A DNA stretch of 64,000 nt, from positions 52,111 through 116,110 of the forward strand of contig JAVTVY010025035.1 in the NCBI GenBank assembly GCA_036873755.1, read 5' to 3'. A program made the translations under genes and the position numbers. Under the pieces are notes generated by a model. That model saw only the letters and a list, made by a program, of their open reading frames with translations. It was not told where the DNA came from and made no database searches. This document shows, piece after piece, positions 42,617 to 52,896 of the stretch (position 1 is its first letter; each line of letters opens with the position of its first letter). The stretch is from Hanleya hanleyi. Its lineage: Eukaryota > Mollusca > Polyplacophora > Lepidopleurida > Hanleyidae.

Positions 42617-43992
42617 ATGTCCACAACAGCAAGGTCAGACCAATCCCAAGTCCCGCCGAAATCCAGTCTCCTGGTCGGGGGACGACTTCAAGGATTTTGG
42701 CGGAATTGGCAAACATTAGGGATGGATCCGTGGGTAGTCCGTACTCTTCGATACGGTTATCCCCTAGAATTTTCAATGGATCCACCCCTTACTGCTGCTC
42801 CAATGCCTTCCCGTATACCTATACGGAAGGCACATCTTCTGGACAAGCTTATCCAGAAGCATGCTGTAATAGAACTTCCGGTCAACGACCGGTCCCCCGG
42901 GTTCTATTCACCGGTTTTCCTTGTGCCAAAGAAGGATACACCAGAAATGCGCATGATTATAAATCTGCGCAGGCTGAACAAGGACTTCCTGATGAAACCC
43001 CCTCACTTTCGGATGGAGTCCTTCCGGTCCATCAAGACCGCTATGGTTCAAGGGGAATGGTTAACTTCCCTGGATCTTCGGGACGCTTACTTGCACATCC
43101 CGATTCATCCAAGTTACCGAAAGTACCTGAGATTTATGGTCGGCGTTCGCCGTTTCCAATTCCAGGACCTGCCCTTCGGTCTAGCCAGTTCCCCTTGGGT
43201 TTTTACCAGGGTATTTCAGCCAGTGGCGGCATATCTGCACAGTCGAAGGATCAAATACCATTTTTACCTAGACGATTCCATTATCAGGAATATGTGCAGA
43301 CAACAACTGCGATGCGATACAACATTTGTATGGCACATCCTCGAACTACTGGGTTATCTCCCTCACGAGGAAAAATCGGAGATAACGCCATCACAACAGT
43401 GAAACTTCCTAGGCGTGGCGTAAGACACCAAATTGGTCATTGCTCGGCCACCGGAAGTTCGCTGGCGCAAGATATGTCACGACATACCTTTGTTCATCAG
43501 ACATTCTTGCCGTACTGCCATCCAGTTTGCATCAGTAATCGGCCTATTGACATCCACTCAGGATGTCACTCCACGAGGCCGATTACAGTTACGGCCACTA
43601 ATGATTTATTTAAATCAGCATTGGCCACACAGGCAGGAAGTCAGACATCACCTATCTTGGTGGCTAGACCCTCTCAACGTGATGCCTGGTGTAACACTAC
43701 TTCCGTTTCAAGCTACTCATCAGTAGCTTCGATGCAAGGCTGGGGGGCACACCTGGGATCCAAGTCGATATCAGGCTTTTGGACTCCGCAGGAGAGGTTA
43801 TTCCATATCAATGTTCTGGAGTTCATTGCCGTCAATCGGGCAATACTCGCATTGATACACGACCTCAAAGGTCAGTCGGTTCTGGTAGCTACGGACAACA
43901 CAACTGTCCTAGCCTACATCAACAAGATGGGGGGAACTCGGTCAACCACGCTTCTGAAGCAGACCGAGATTTTGTACCACCTGTGCTGGCAG
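42617..43992 (+). pseudogene. DIRS-2 reverse transcriptase / RNase H, 5' part
   Basis: RT is intact to about 43400 (FLVPKKDTPEMRMIINLRRL, TSLDLRDAYLHIPIHP, FYLDDS with a leucine variant of the YIDD-type site). It then shifts frame (43433-43726: LLTSTQDVTPRGRLQLRPLM) and shifts again to RNase H (QGWGAHLGSKS, INVLEFIAV, ATDNTTVLAYINKMGG), which is cut by the copia insertion at 43992. Confidence 0.8.
43988..43992 (+). repeat. Copia target-site duplication, left
   Basis: GGCAG, repeated at 49169-49173 immediately after the right LTR. Confidence 0.9.
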
Positions 43993-44205
43993 TGATAACT
44001 ATGTCTTATAATGATATTCTGTTCTATGTGAATAATGATTTCTCCCTACTGTGAACCAGCCATGCGCTCTTCTGTATTGGAGGTAGCTTGGCTCTACGTG
44101 CGATCTGCGAAGGTGTGAAGTGGCTGGAGCAAAACGATTGTAGCATTCTGTGGTGATTAAAACACGTTTTTTATGTGTACCTAAGTCGACGTGAGTCAGT
44201 TATTA
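43993..44205 (+). repeat. Copia left LTR
   Basis: 213 bp; nearly identical to 48955-49168. Confidence 0.95.
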
Positions 44206-44206
44206 A

Positions 44207-44217
44207 TGGTAGCAGAG
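44207..44217 (+). promoter_or_regulatory. Copia primer-binding site (initiator tRNA-Met)
   Basis: TGGTAGCAGAG, one base after the LTR, is complementary to the CCA end and acceptor strand of animal initiator tRNA-Met. Confidence 0.8.
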
Positions 44218-44233
44218 CGTCTACGGCATAGAG

Positions 44234-47200
44234 ATGGCCCAGAAAGGATACAAAAACCCTCCAGTGCTTGAGGAAGACACGGTGTACGACACCTGGAAAT
44301 CTGAGATCGCCATTTGGCGCCTTGTAACAGACTTAGACAAGAAGCGCCAGGCATTGGCCGTTACACTGTCCTTGTCGGGACAGGCACGAGCAAAGGCTCT
44401 CGAACTGAATGTTGGTGATCTAAATAAGGATGATGGAATGGACAAGTTACTCGAGGCGTTAGACACGCTATTTCTGAAGGAAAAAGTTGATCTAGCATAC
44501 GAGGCATATAGCAGATTTGACACCTATCGGAGAACACCAGAAATAAAAATGGCGGACTTTGTTGTCGAGTTTGAACACTTCTACGGCCAGTGTAAAAAGT
44601 ACGACATGGCTTTACCGGATGCCGTGCTTGCATTCAAACTGTTAGACAGTGCACAGCTTTCTCAGACCGAACGTCAGCTCGCGCTCACGGCATGCACGGA
44701 CTTGAAATTCAGCTCGATGAAGTCAGCCTTGAAACGGATTTTCACGGAGACTGTTACATGTACTTCCGATTCCAGCATCACGGTAAAAACGGAATCCGCG
44801 TATGTAACACAGCAAGGAAAATTTTATTCAAGGAAAAGTCGTCAAGGTAGGCCTATTAACTTTCAGAATAGTGACACTACTGTCCCCAAAGGTACAAATC
44901 CTCTTAACCGTTATGGAAAACGCACTAGGTGTGCTATATGTCAGTCGATCTACCATTGGGCCAAAGACTGTGAACACAGGGCGGATGCTAGGCCTGGTGC
45001 TGTAAATATTGCTGAAGGATATTGTGAAGAAGAAAGTGTAAATCTAACATTATTAACTCGGGATCAAAACAAAGCCAATGAAATATTCATGACAGAATCC
45101 TATGGGTGTGCAGTTATTGATACGGCTTGCTCTCGTACTGTCTGTGGCAAGCAATGGCTTGATGACTATATAGATTCACTCAATGACAGTGATAAAACCA
45201 AAGTTCAGTTGAACTCTAGTTCTAAACCATTCAAGTTTGGGGATGGGGCACAGGTAAATTCTATGAAAAAAGCCATTATTCCAGCACAGATAGGTAACAC
45301 CAGTTGTTCCATAGAGACAGAGGTTGTGGATTGTGAGTTACCTCTGTTGCTGAGTAAACCATCACTCAAGCGTGCTAGAACTGTGTTAGATCTTAGCCAA
45401 GATAAGGCCACTATGTTCAATCAGGACATTCAGCTGCAGTTTACGTCCAGTGGACATTATTGTGTTGACATCAGGAAATCCCCAATGGGGAATGTACATG
45501 TAGAAAGTGACATTACAGATGAAATTCCTGAATCAGAAGTCCTGCTTATCCGAGATGGCATGACACCTGATGACAAAAGGAAAGTTCTCGCTAAGCTCCA
45601 CAAACAATTTGGTCATGCATCAGCCGAGCGTCTCCGTCGTTTGCTTGAAAATGCTGGAACCCGTGACACGGAGTCATTTCAAATTTTGTCACAGGTAGTG
45701 AATAAATGTGATATTTGTCAGAAATACAAGAAACAACCATCTAAACCTGCGGTTGGTTTGCCCTTAGCCACTGAATTCAATCAGACAGTCGCTGTCGATC
45801 TGCATCAGCTGGAAAAAAAGGTGTGGTATCTTCATATTGTGGACGAATTCACTAGATTCAGTGCAGCGGCTATTGTCAGGAGTAAAGAGCCTGCCGTCTT
45901 TATTCAGAAGTTCTTACAGCATTGGATCAGCATCCATGGAGCTCCGGTGCGGTTATACTCGGATAATGGGGGAGAATTCAGTAATCGCGATGTGCGAGAC
46001 ATGTGTGAGAATTTTAATATTGAAGTTAAAACTACTCCGGCCATGAGTCCGTGGAGTAATGGACTTCTGGAGCGCCACAACCAGACATTAACCAACATTG
46101 TTCTGAAGGTCAAGAGTGAACAGAGCTGTGACTGGGATACAGCTCTAAACTGGGCTGTCATGGCCAAGAATAGCCTGTGCAGTATACATGGGTACAGCGC
46201 CTATCAGCTTGTGTATGGAAGGAATCCAAACTTACCATCCGTGCTGATCAACAAACCCCCAGCCTTGGAAGGAACGACGGTTAGTGATGTCGTGGGAAAA
46301 CACATTTCTGCCCTGCACAGTGCACGTAAAGCTTTTACCCAAGCAGAAAGCTCCGAGCGACTCAGACGTGCGTTGAGAAAACAGATACGGCCAATTACTG
46401 GGTCATATGTAACTGGTGATAAAGTATATTATAAAAGACCAGAAAGCCCAGAATGGAAAGGGCCTGCAACTGTGATAGGTCAGGATGGTGTTGTTATCTT
46501 TGCAAGGCATGGCGGTGTTGTTGTGAGAGTTCACCAGTGCAGACTTAGAAAAGTGGATGCGGACATCACTGACGGAGATATGTCCAAGCTACATGTAGCC
46601 GATACGCGTTCATGTGATGCAGACACGTCTAAAAATTTGGGGACGGCCACTGACACTCGAAGCCGAGAAGATGTGTCAGATAGCGAGTCTGATATTGGTG
46701 ATAACCATCAACCAGGGCCTAGGATGCCTGCTCCTGCTGATTGTGGAACACATGATGATGAGCAGATCCCTGTGATACACAATAATGAGAACATTTCTTT
46801 GAAACCTGGTGAGTTCATTCGTTTCCGCGACTGCGACACCGGTGATCCAGTCTCAGCAAGAGTTATTGGCCGGGCAGGCAAAGTCACTGGTAAAAATCGC
46901 AATTGGTATAATTTGGAGTATACGCAATCTGGCCCACTACATGGATTGAAACAATCTGTAGACTTGAGCAAAGTATCAGAATTGGACAGTCCAGGTACTA
47001 ACACTACTGAGGCGGAGTTGACAGATATGGATGAAAATGTCTTGGTCCTTGATATGTCATGGGACGATGCTAAGATGACCGAGCTCGACAGTTGGAAAAA
47101 GAATGAGGTCTTTGAACTGGTGCCTGATGTTGGACAGAAGTGTGTGTCCACCAGATGGATTTGCACGTTAAAGGACACCCCCAAAGGCTCCATTCGGAAA

Positions 47201-48544
47201 GCTAGACTAGTAGCTAGAGGTTTTGAGGAGTTGAGCAGCAGACACATTCCGAAAGACTCCCCTACATGTGGCAAAGAGTCATTGAGAGTGATATTGGCTA
47301 TCTTAGCTCAAAATAAATGGCAACCTCGATCGATGGACATAAAAACAGCATTTTTACAGGGCCAGCCATTAGATAGGGATATCTTCCTCCATCCACCCAA
47401 AGAGGCCAATGTATCAAGCGGGTTAGTTTGGCACCTAAAAAAATGTGTTTACGGACTAAACGATGCGTCGCTTAGCTGGTACAGGAAGGTCAAAACTGTT
47501 ATGTTGGAGTTGGGAGCGGAAATCTCCAGAGTTGACCCTGCAGTGTTCTTTTGGCGGAACAATAGTGGTGGCCTGTGTGGAATCCTGGCAAGCCATGTGG
47601 ACGATTTTATATGGGGCGGAGATGAAGAATTTGAGAGAACTGTGATTGCTGGTATAAGGTCACGGTTATATGTAGGCAGAGAAGACTGTGCTGCATTCCA
47701 GTATATAGGCATCAAACTCAGCTGGGAGGATGAAAGGATCTACCTTAATCAGAACGAGTACGCAGATGGTCTGACACATGTTCATTTGGATAAAATTCGT
47801 GCAGAACAGAAGGATTCTGCTTTGACCACATCTGAAAAAGACCAACTCCGATCGAAAATTGGTCAGTTGTTATGGTTATCGCATCAGAGTCGTCCTGACT
47901 TGTTGTTCGATACATGTCAACTCGCCGCCAGCCTGAAAGATGCCTGTGTTAAAGACATACAGGAACTGAACAAAGTGATCAAACGTGTTCATGCTGAAAA
48001 AGTTACGCTAAGCTTTCAGCATCTTGGGAAAACCCCGCTATCCATCATTGTATTCAGTGACGCTTCCCTCGGCAACCTCCAAGATGGCGGTACCCAGGGG
48101 GGACATTTCATTGCTGTGGTTGGAGAGGATGGCAAGTTCTCCCCATTGTGTTGGAGCTCGAAAAAAATCAGACGGGTTGTTCGCAGTACCTTAGCGGGAG
48201 AAACTTTAGCTTTGGCCGATGCCATTGACACTGCAGTTTTTCTCTCAACTCTGTTATCTGAGTTAATCTCGGGAAAACCTGATCCACAATTATTTCCCCT
48301 GACTTGCGTGACCGACTGTAAGTCTCTCTATGATGCTGTTAGGTCGACAAAAAGTGTGACTGAGAAGAGACTACGATTAGAAATAAGTGGTATCCGGGAA
48401 CTGATTCAAAGCAAGCAGGTGAAACAATTGTTATGGTCAGAGTCGGGTAGGCAGCTCGCGGATTGCCTCACAAAGAGAGGAGCGTCTAGTTTCGGACTTG
48501 TGCAGGCTCTGGAAACAGGAATAATACCCCCTGTGAATGTGTGA
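44234..48544 (+). CDS. Ty1/copia Gag-Pol polyprotein, intact
   Basis: One 1436-aa frame from the ATG at 44234. Gag occupies about residues 1-230, followed by a CX2CX4HX4C zinc knuckle (CAICQSIYHWAKDC, about 233-246). Protease: AVIDTACSRTVCG (about 292). Integrase: an HHCC-type zinc region (FGHASAERL to CDICQKYKK, about 456-495), then AVDLHQ, YSDNGGEF and NGLLERHNQ giving the D,D,E residues near 521, 576 and 611. RT: MDIKTAFLQGQPLD (about 1034) and HVDDF (about 1120, where YVDD is more usual). RNase H: FSDASLGN (about 1273), LAGETLALADA (about 1320). Integrase before RT is the copia order. No frameshift separates gag from pol. Substitution of H for Y at the catalytic motif occurs in some animal copia lineages. 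Confidence 0.95.
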   Translation: MAQKGYKNPPVLEEDTVYDTWKSEIAIWRLVTDLDKKRQALAVTLSLSGQARAKALELNVGDLNKDDGMDKLLEALDTLFLKEKVDLAYEAYSRFDTYRRTPEIKMADFVVEFEHFYGQCKKYDMALPDAVLAFKLLDSAQLSQTERQLALTACTDLKFSSMKSALKRIFTETVTCTSDSSITVKTESAYVTQQGKFYSRKSRQGRPINFQNSDTTVPKGTNPLNRYGKRTRCAICQSIYHWAKDCEHRADARPGAVNIAEGYCEEESVNLTLLTRDQNKANEIFMTESYGCAVIDTACSRTVCGKQWLDDYIDSLNDSDKTKVQLNSSSKPFKFGDGAQVNSMKKAIIPAQIGNTSCSIETEVVDCELPLLLSKPSLKRARTVLDLSQDKATMFNQDIQLQFTSSGHYCVDIRKSPMGNVHVESDITDEIPESEVLLIRDGMTPDDKRKVLAKLHKQFGHASAERLRRLLENAGTRDTESFQILSQVVNKCDICQKYKKQPSKPAVGLPLATEFNQTVAVDLHQLEKKVWYLHIVDEFTRFSAAAIVRSKEPAVFIQKFLQHWISIHGAPVRLYSDNGGEFSNRDVRDMCENFNIEVKTTPAMSPWSNGLLERHNQTLTNIVLKVKSEQSCDWDTALNWAVMAKNSLCSIHGYSAYQLVYGRNPNLPSVLINKPPALEGTTVSDVVGKHISALHSARKAFTQAESSERLRRALRKQIRPITGSYVTGDKVYYKRPESPEWKGPATVIGQDGVVIFARHGGVVVRVHQCRLRKVDADITDGDMSKLHVADTRSCDADTSKNLGTATDTRSREDVSDSESDIGDNHQPGPRMPAPADCGTHDDEQIPVIHNNENISLKPGEFIRFRDCDTGDPVSARVIGRAGKVTGKNRNWYNLEYTQSGPLHGLKQSVDLSKVSELDSPGTNTTEAELTDMDENVLVLDMSWDDAKMTELDSWKKNEVFELVPDVGQKCVSTRWICTLKDTPKGSIRKARLVARGFEELSSRHIPKDSPTCGKESLRVILAILAQNKWQPRSMDIKTAFLQGQPLDRDIFLHPPKEANVSSGLVWHLKKCVYGLNDASLSWYRKVKTVMLELGAEISRVDPAVFFWRNNSGGLCGILASHVDDFIWGGDEEFERTVIAGIRSRLYVGREDCAAFQYIGIKLSWEDERIYLNQNEYADGLTHVHLDKIRAEQKDSALTTSEKDQLRSKIGQLLWLSHQSRPDLLFDTCQLAASLKDACVKDIQELNKVIKRVHAEKVTLSFQHLGKTPLSIIVFSDASLGNLQDGGTQGGHFIAVVGEDGKFSPLCWSSKKIRRVVRSTLAGETLALADAIDTAVFLSTLLSELISGKPDPQLFPLTCVTDCKSLYDAVRSTKSVTEKRLRLEISGIRELIQSKQVKQLLWSESGRQLADCLTKRGASSFGLVQALETGIIPPVNV

Positions 48545-48954
48545 CTTCTGACGTAATCTATGTTTAATTGGTGAACTGTGGATTGCCTCTGTGTATTTGT
48601 GGCTTGTGATATAATCAGCCATAAATTCTTGACTGGATTTAGGACACTAGGACACACAAACCTAGCTATGTACATGTATATAATTTGACTGGATTTAGGA
48701 CACAAGGACACACAATCATAGCTATGTACATGTATATAATTTGACTTTTAAGAGTGCATTTTCTTGAGACTTTAATTATTTCTGCTATCGGCAGGAAAAC
48801 ATTCCATCTAGATTAATCTATATTCTGTAGGGTTTCTTTTTCATCTCTCTTTTGTTTATATCCATTCTGTTCAAATATGAGTTGGTACATGTGCATTTAA
48901 TTCAGTTTCGTTGCAACTTCATTCTACAGAGTTTACTTTAAAGACAGTGGAGAT
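48545..48954 (+). other. Copia 3' untranslated region
   Basis: Contains a 57-bp direct repeat in tandem (48629-48746, TTGACTGGATTTAGGACAC unit) and a purine-rich stretch AGACAGTGGAGAT just before the right LTR. Confidence 0.75.
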
Positions 48955-49168
48955 TGATAACTATGTCTTATAATGATATTCTGTTCTATGTGAATAATGA
49001 TTTCTCCCTACTGTGAACCAGCCATGCGCTCTTCTGTATTGGAGGTAGCTTGGCTCTACGTGCGATCTGGGAAGGTGTGAAGTGGCTGGAGCAAAACGAT
49101 TGTAGCATTCTGTGGTGATTAAAACACGTTTTTTTATGTGTACCTAAGTCGACGTGAGTCAGTTATTA
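48955..49168 (+). repeat. Copia right LTR
   Basis: 214 bp; followed by the GGCAG duplication at 49169-49173. Confidence 0.95.
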
Positions 49169-49173
49169 GGCAG

Positions 49174-49839
49174 AACCATATCGAACTTCGTGCCAGACAC
49201 ATACCAGGACATCTGAATGTTCTAGCCGACGCACTGTCGAGAAAACATCAGTTTATACCGACGGAGTAGTGAGTAGTTCACACAGACATTCTGCGTCAAA
49301 TCTTTCAGATTTGGGAACAACCACAGATAGATCTGTTTGCTACTCACCTGAATCATCAACTCCCACTGTATATGTCACCTGTACTGGACCCACAAGCAGT
49401 GGGAGTCGATGCACTGTCGCAGGATTGGTCGAGTCTAATAGCCTATGCTTATCCTCCCCCGTCAATCCTGCCACTAGTTCTGCAAAAGATACGCGCGCAT
49501 CCGTGCGTCGTTTATCTAATTGTCCCTTGGTGGCCAGCTCGTCCGTGGTTTCCCGATCTTCTGGAATTACTGGTAGACATTCCAAGTCTTTGGGAAAAAC
49601 TACTTCATCAACCGAAGTCAGCAATTTTTCACCACAAACCTCAGGCATTCCATCTGCACGCCTGCAAGTGCTCAGGGATCAGCTCTCTGAGGTTGGGTTT
49701 TCTAGGGAAGCTTCGCGAAGAATGGTCGCTTCCACTCGATCCTCCACATCCGCTTGCTATCAAGGGAAGTGGAGGGTCTTCCATGAGTGGTGTTCTGGAA
49801 GAAACATTGATGCCCGTTCTGCCTCTGTTCAGCAGATAG
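49174..49839 (+). pseudogene. DIRS-2 RNase H and pol C-terminal extension, 3' part
   Basis: Resumes after the copia insertion with HIPGHLNVLADALSR, then two adjacent in-frame stops (TAG TGA, 49267-49272) where DIRS-1 has Trp-Gln, then QIDLFAT and VPWWPARPWFP as in DIRS-1. Confidence 0.8.
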
Positions 49840-50750
49840 CAGACTTCTTGTTTTATCTGTTTCACGACAAGGGTCTTGCCCCATCAACAGTGGATGGTGA
49901 CAGATCGGCTTTATCTAGGATTATTAACCTTTCTACGGGCGTTAATCCTGCTTCTGATCCTAATCTAACTTCTCTGGTTAGATCTTTTAGGATTGATAGA
50001 CTTGTTTCTGTACCAAAACTTCCTAAATGGGATTTAGCATTAGTTCTATGGAGTTTATCAGAACATCTGTTCGAACCTATAACTACGGCCGATCTGAAAT
50101 TCCTATCTTACAAAACATTGTTTTTGTTAGCCTTGGCTTCAGCGGCTCGCGTGTCAGAACTACACGCCCTGGATGCTACGGAAATTAGGCATGATTCTCG
50201 ATGGACTTATGTTGTCCTTACTACCATTCCTGAATTTGTTGCCAAGAACCAATCTCTGTACGACAGTTCTTCTAGAGATTTTAGGGTTCCAGCTTTAGCT
50301 GATTTCCTTTCCTCTGGTCTAGAATCGGACAATCTTATGTGTCCGGTTCGTGCCCTTGCTGTATATTTTAGTCGCACTAAAGTACTACGTGCTGGGCGAA
50401 GGCGATTATTTATACCATTTTGTCCCCGGAGCCAACAGGAGATATCAAAGAATACTATCTCTTCTTGGCTCTCCAAAACTATTAGGTTAGCCTACGATGG
50501 AGTGTCATCGATGCAGGCTGCGTTGTGTAATGTCTCTGCACATGAGATCAGGGCGCTTGGGGCGTCCTGGCCTCTATGGACCAACAGGTCTGTAACCGAC
50601 ATTATGAGGGCCTGTTACTGGAGATCCCACACAACCTTCGCATCATACTACTTGAGGGATATGACACTCATCAAGGACGACCTGTATTCCTTGGGACCAC
50701 TGGTGACAGCGCAACAGATCACCGGGGTCGGGTCGGCACACAGACACTAG
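49640..50750 (+). CDS. DIRS-2 tyrosine recombinase, intact domain
   Basis: The frame is open from 49269 and homologous to the DIRS-1 recombinase from about 49640 (RLQVLRDQLSEVGFSREASR). AARVSELHALD, VSAHEIRALGASW and TFASYYLRDM supply the Arg, His-x-x-Arg and Tyr residues. The upstream 120 codons overlap pol in another frame and are probably not recombinase. Because the rest of the element is broken, this could only act in trans. Confidence 0.85.
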
Positions 50751-51082
50751 AGGCCTGTGTGTTTTTATCGGTTTTTAATGGTAAGAACACGTTTCCTCAT
50801 AAAAACTTTTCTTTCAAAAAAAAGGGGGGGGGGACGTGTATATAACTTCCATTAGGTCAGCACCGATTAGCCTGGGAGGACTGGGCTTACTATAGGGACA
50901 GTGTTTACGATACCGTTATATGACCCTGTCACTATTGAGTCTTTATGGAAGTCCATTCTTATTTAAGTTTTATGGGCAGCATGAAGTCTCATGCTGACTT
51001 TTGTCTAATCCTCACGCCATTAGTCGCTGTCACTTTGACTTCCCTCCGTCCTGCTATGGGATTCTCGCATATGTCAGTAAGG

Positions 51083-51165
51083 TCAGTTTTACTGTGTAAA
51101 AAATATAAAAAATTTACATGTAATTTTTACATTTTTAAACTAAAACTTACCTTACTGACAGAGTA
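51083..51165. repeat. DIRS-2 internal complementary region
   Basis: GGTCAGTTTTACTGTGTAAA (complement of the left end) joined to TTTACATGTAATTTTTACAT and the complement of the right end. Confidence 0.82.
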
Positions 51166-51209
51166 ATGGTCCCACCCGACCTCCCCGCTTGGGATCTTTA
51201 CATCTAGGC

Positions 51210-51382
51210 GTAAGAAGTGGAGATCTATTGTGATTGAGTGCTGGCGTGGGTGATTAGGTGGGAAATGAACTGTGCTATTGTTTTAATTTCTTCACTTGTT
51301 AATCCGTGTTTGCACACGAACGCATATGTCAGTAAGGTCAGTTTTAGTTTAAAAATGTAAAAATTACATGTAAATTTTTTAT
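51210..51382 (-). repeat. DIRS-2 right inverted terminal repeat
   Basis: Reverse complement of 38745-38880, ending CATGTAAATTTTTTAT. Confidence 0.8.
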
Positions 51383-52552
51383 TTTCGGTCCGATTCGAAA
51401 ATCCAATATGGCCACCAGGTGCCCATCTTGGATTTCTCATGAAACTTTATCGTGATTTCTCAAGAAGTACTGTATGGATCTTCCTCAAATTTGGTACACA
51501 GGTTCCCCTTGTGGTCCAGTTGTGCAAGATACCTTTTTTTGGTCCGACTCGATAATCCGATATGGCCACCAGGTGACCATCTTGAATTTTGCCTTGTAAC
51601 ATTGTTATCGTCAATTCTCAGGAACTACTTCATGGATTCTTTCTGAAATTTGGTACACAGGTCCCACAAGATGCCTTTTTTGGTCCGATTTGAAAATCCA
51701 AGTTACGCTTAAAATTAATACGGTATTCCCGAGTTGTGATGTTGCTTCACACGAGTCGGCGGATCAAACAGTGGGACATATTCTATATAGTGACTATTAA
51801 GAATATCCATACCTTCACCTTCCATATCAAGGAGTTCAAATAATTCGGAATTAAAATGTATTTCTTCAAATTTTAAATCGGTTTTCTTAGTCCAGTGAAC
51901 TGTTTCGTCTGCCGGCGGGTCGGCTACATGAAGGGACGTCACTCTTGTGACACAAAGTTACAACTCGACAACTTTAGACTACTGCGTGTTTCGATCCAAG
52001 GGAGATAATCAGGATTCAGACACTTTCGAAGTTTCAACATTACTGCACGGATTCTTCATGTTACTATTTTCGAGCATGGTATCTTATAAAGGAGATATCT
52101 CAAACTAGCCCAGTAAACAGAACAGAATTAGCATTCGTTCCGAATTATAAAATCTTAAGTATGTTTCATAGCTCATGCCAAATGGTCAAAGACATTTGTC
52201 TTCGCTTCCAGTACCCAATGATGACACGTGCAAAAAAAAAATACTACAAAACAAAGAGGAATGATCCTCCGGACATTCGCTTTCAGACTAACTTTGCTCT
52301 TTTCTCTTGTACTATTACAACTGACAAAAGTACAGTTTCTAGAAATCTTGAAACTCCTTAAATATAGAAAGATGATATCTTGGTGTTTTCCAGTGTCCCT
52401 TTTTCGATCTTTTTCGCTCAGATTCGAAATTCTGTAAACAAAATTACAAATCAATCGTTTATTCTTAGTAACAATGGACAAAAACATCCGCTTGTCATTA
52501 GCTTACAATTATCGGACAATGGTGGGCGCCAAGGTCCTTCAGGATCTCTCGT
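51383..52552. mobile_element. Helentron-like element, copy 2 (5' end absent)
   Basis: Two or so 155-bp tandem units (51383-51700), then sequence collinear with 36306-37173, ending GGTGGGCGCCAAGGTCCTTC and AGGATCTCTCGT. The 5' part is not found left of DIRS-2, so the copy is truncated. Confidence 0.65.
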
Positions 52553-52855
52553 TTTCTTGAGTTATGGTCCCTGATGTGATTTGTTGAAATCAGTATTATC
52601 TTCCTTGCATCAATGGTGAGATAAGTTATGGCCCATGATGTGATCAGTTTACAACCTGTAATTGTGTTATTGCTGGTGACTGAGGCAAAACATTGTACCT
52701 TACTTAAAACATTTGACATCAAAGTCCCAGACATCTTCAAGTTTTGGTCCTAAGTTTTGAGCTCTAACCCATATGCATATAAATATTGTTATAATAACCA
52801 CACATTAATTTTGTGAGAATGTAATACAGCTAATTATTTTCTATTTTTATTTTAG

Positions 52856-52896
52856 GACCAACTATGTTACAACACAGAGCAAAACTTATAGAAGAG
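52856..52896 (+). CDS. ABHD16A: ABHD16A (phosphatidylserine lipase), first exon seen
   Basis: The ABHD16A family protein is an integral membrane alpha/beta hydrolase that makes lysophosphatidylserine from phosphatidylserine. Ten exons on the + strand (to 62815) join in consistent phase and encode about 280 residues collinear with the middle of the human protein. This first exon (TTTTAG acceptor, GAG|GTAAGT donor) encodes TMLQHRAKLIEE, equivalent to the stretch just before the conserved NG-R-AK region. The N-terminal 200 or so residues, with the membrane segments, would be on upstream exons that I could not find among the transposons. Confidence 0.8.

Larger units (their letters stand above)
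39033..42719 (+). pseudogene. DIRS-2 Gag-like gene, broken and interrupted by hAT-C
   Basis: The ATG at 39033 gives CTVC...CLAC...CQEC, the same cysteine head as DIRS-1, then an in-frame TGA at 39159. The frame continues from 39177, shifts near 39745-39815, has another TGA at 40285 and runs to the hAT-C insertion at 40698. Beyond it (from 41869) the homologous part resumes (QERFTRTGKRALFRPA), shifts near 42045 and ends at 42719 after a segment like DIRS-1 (RQGVAIASHMDWFLTAI). At least four lesions make it non-functional. Confidence 0.75.
43993..49168 (+). mobile_element. Complete Ty1/copia retrotransposon, recent insertion
   Basis: 5176 bp with LTRs at 43993-44205 and 48955-49168 starting TGATAACTATG and ending AGTTATTA. 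The LTRs differ by one substitution (GATCTGCGAAGG/GATCTGGGAAGG) and one T in a run. GGCAG duplications flank it. A primer-binding site, one long ORF and a purine-rich stretch before the right LTR are in place. It interrupts the RNase H of DIRS-2. Confidence 0.97.
38730..51382 (+). mobile_element. Second DIRS retrotransposon (DIRS-2), decayed, with two insertions
   Basis: Inverted terminal repeats 38730-38880 and 51210-51382 and an internal complementary region at 51083-51165 define the element. Gag-like, RT/RNase H and tyrosine recombinase frames are homologous to DIRS-1 but the repeats are unrelated in sequence, so this is another family. It contains hAT-C (40699-41863) in gag and a Ty1/copia element (43993-49168) in RNase H. 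Stops and frameshifts occur in gag and pol; the recombinase frame is intact. Confidence 0.9.

Noticed and set aside
46708..47274. 188-aa - strand ORF
   Set aside because: Antisense shadow of the copia Gag-Pol frame.
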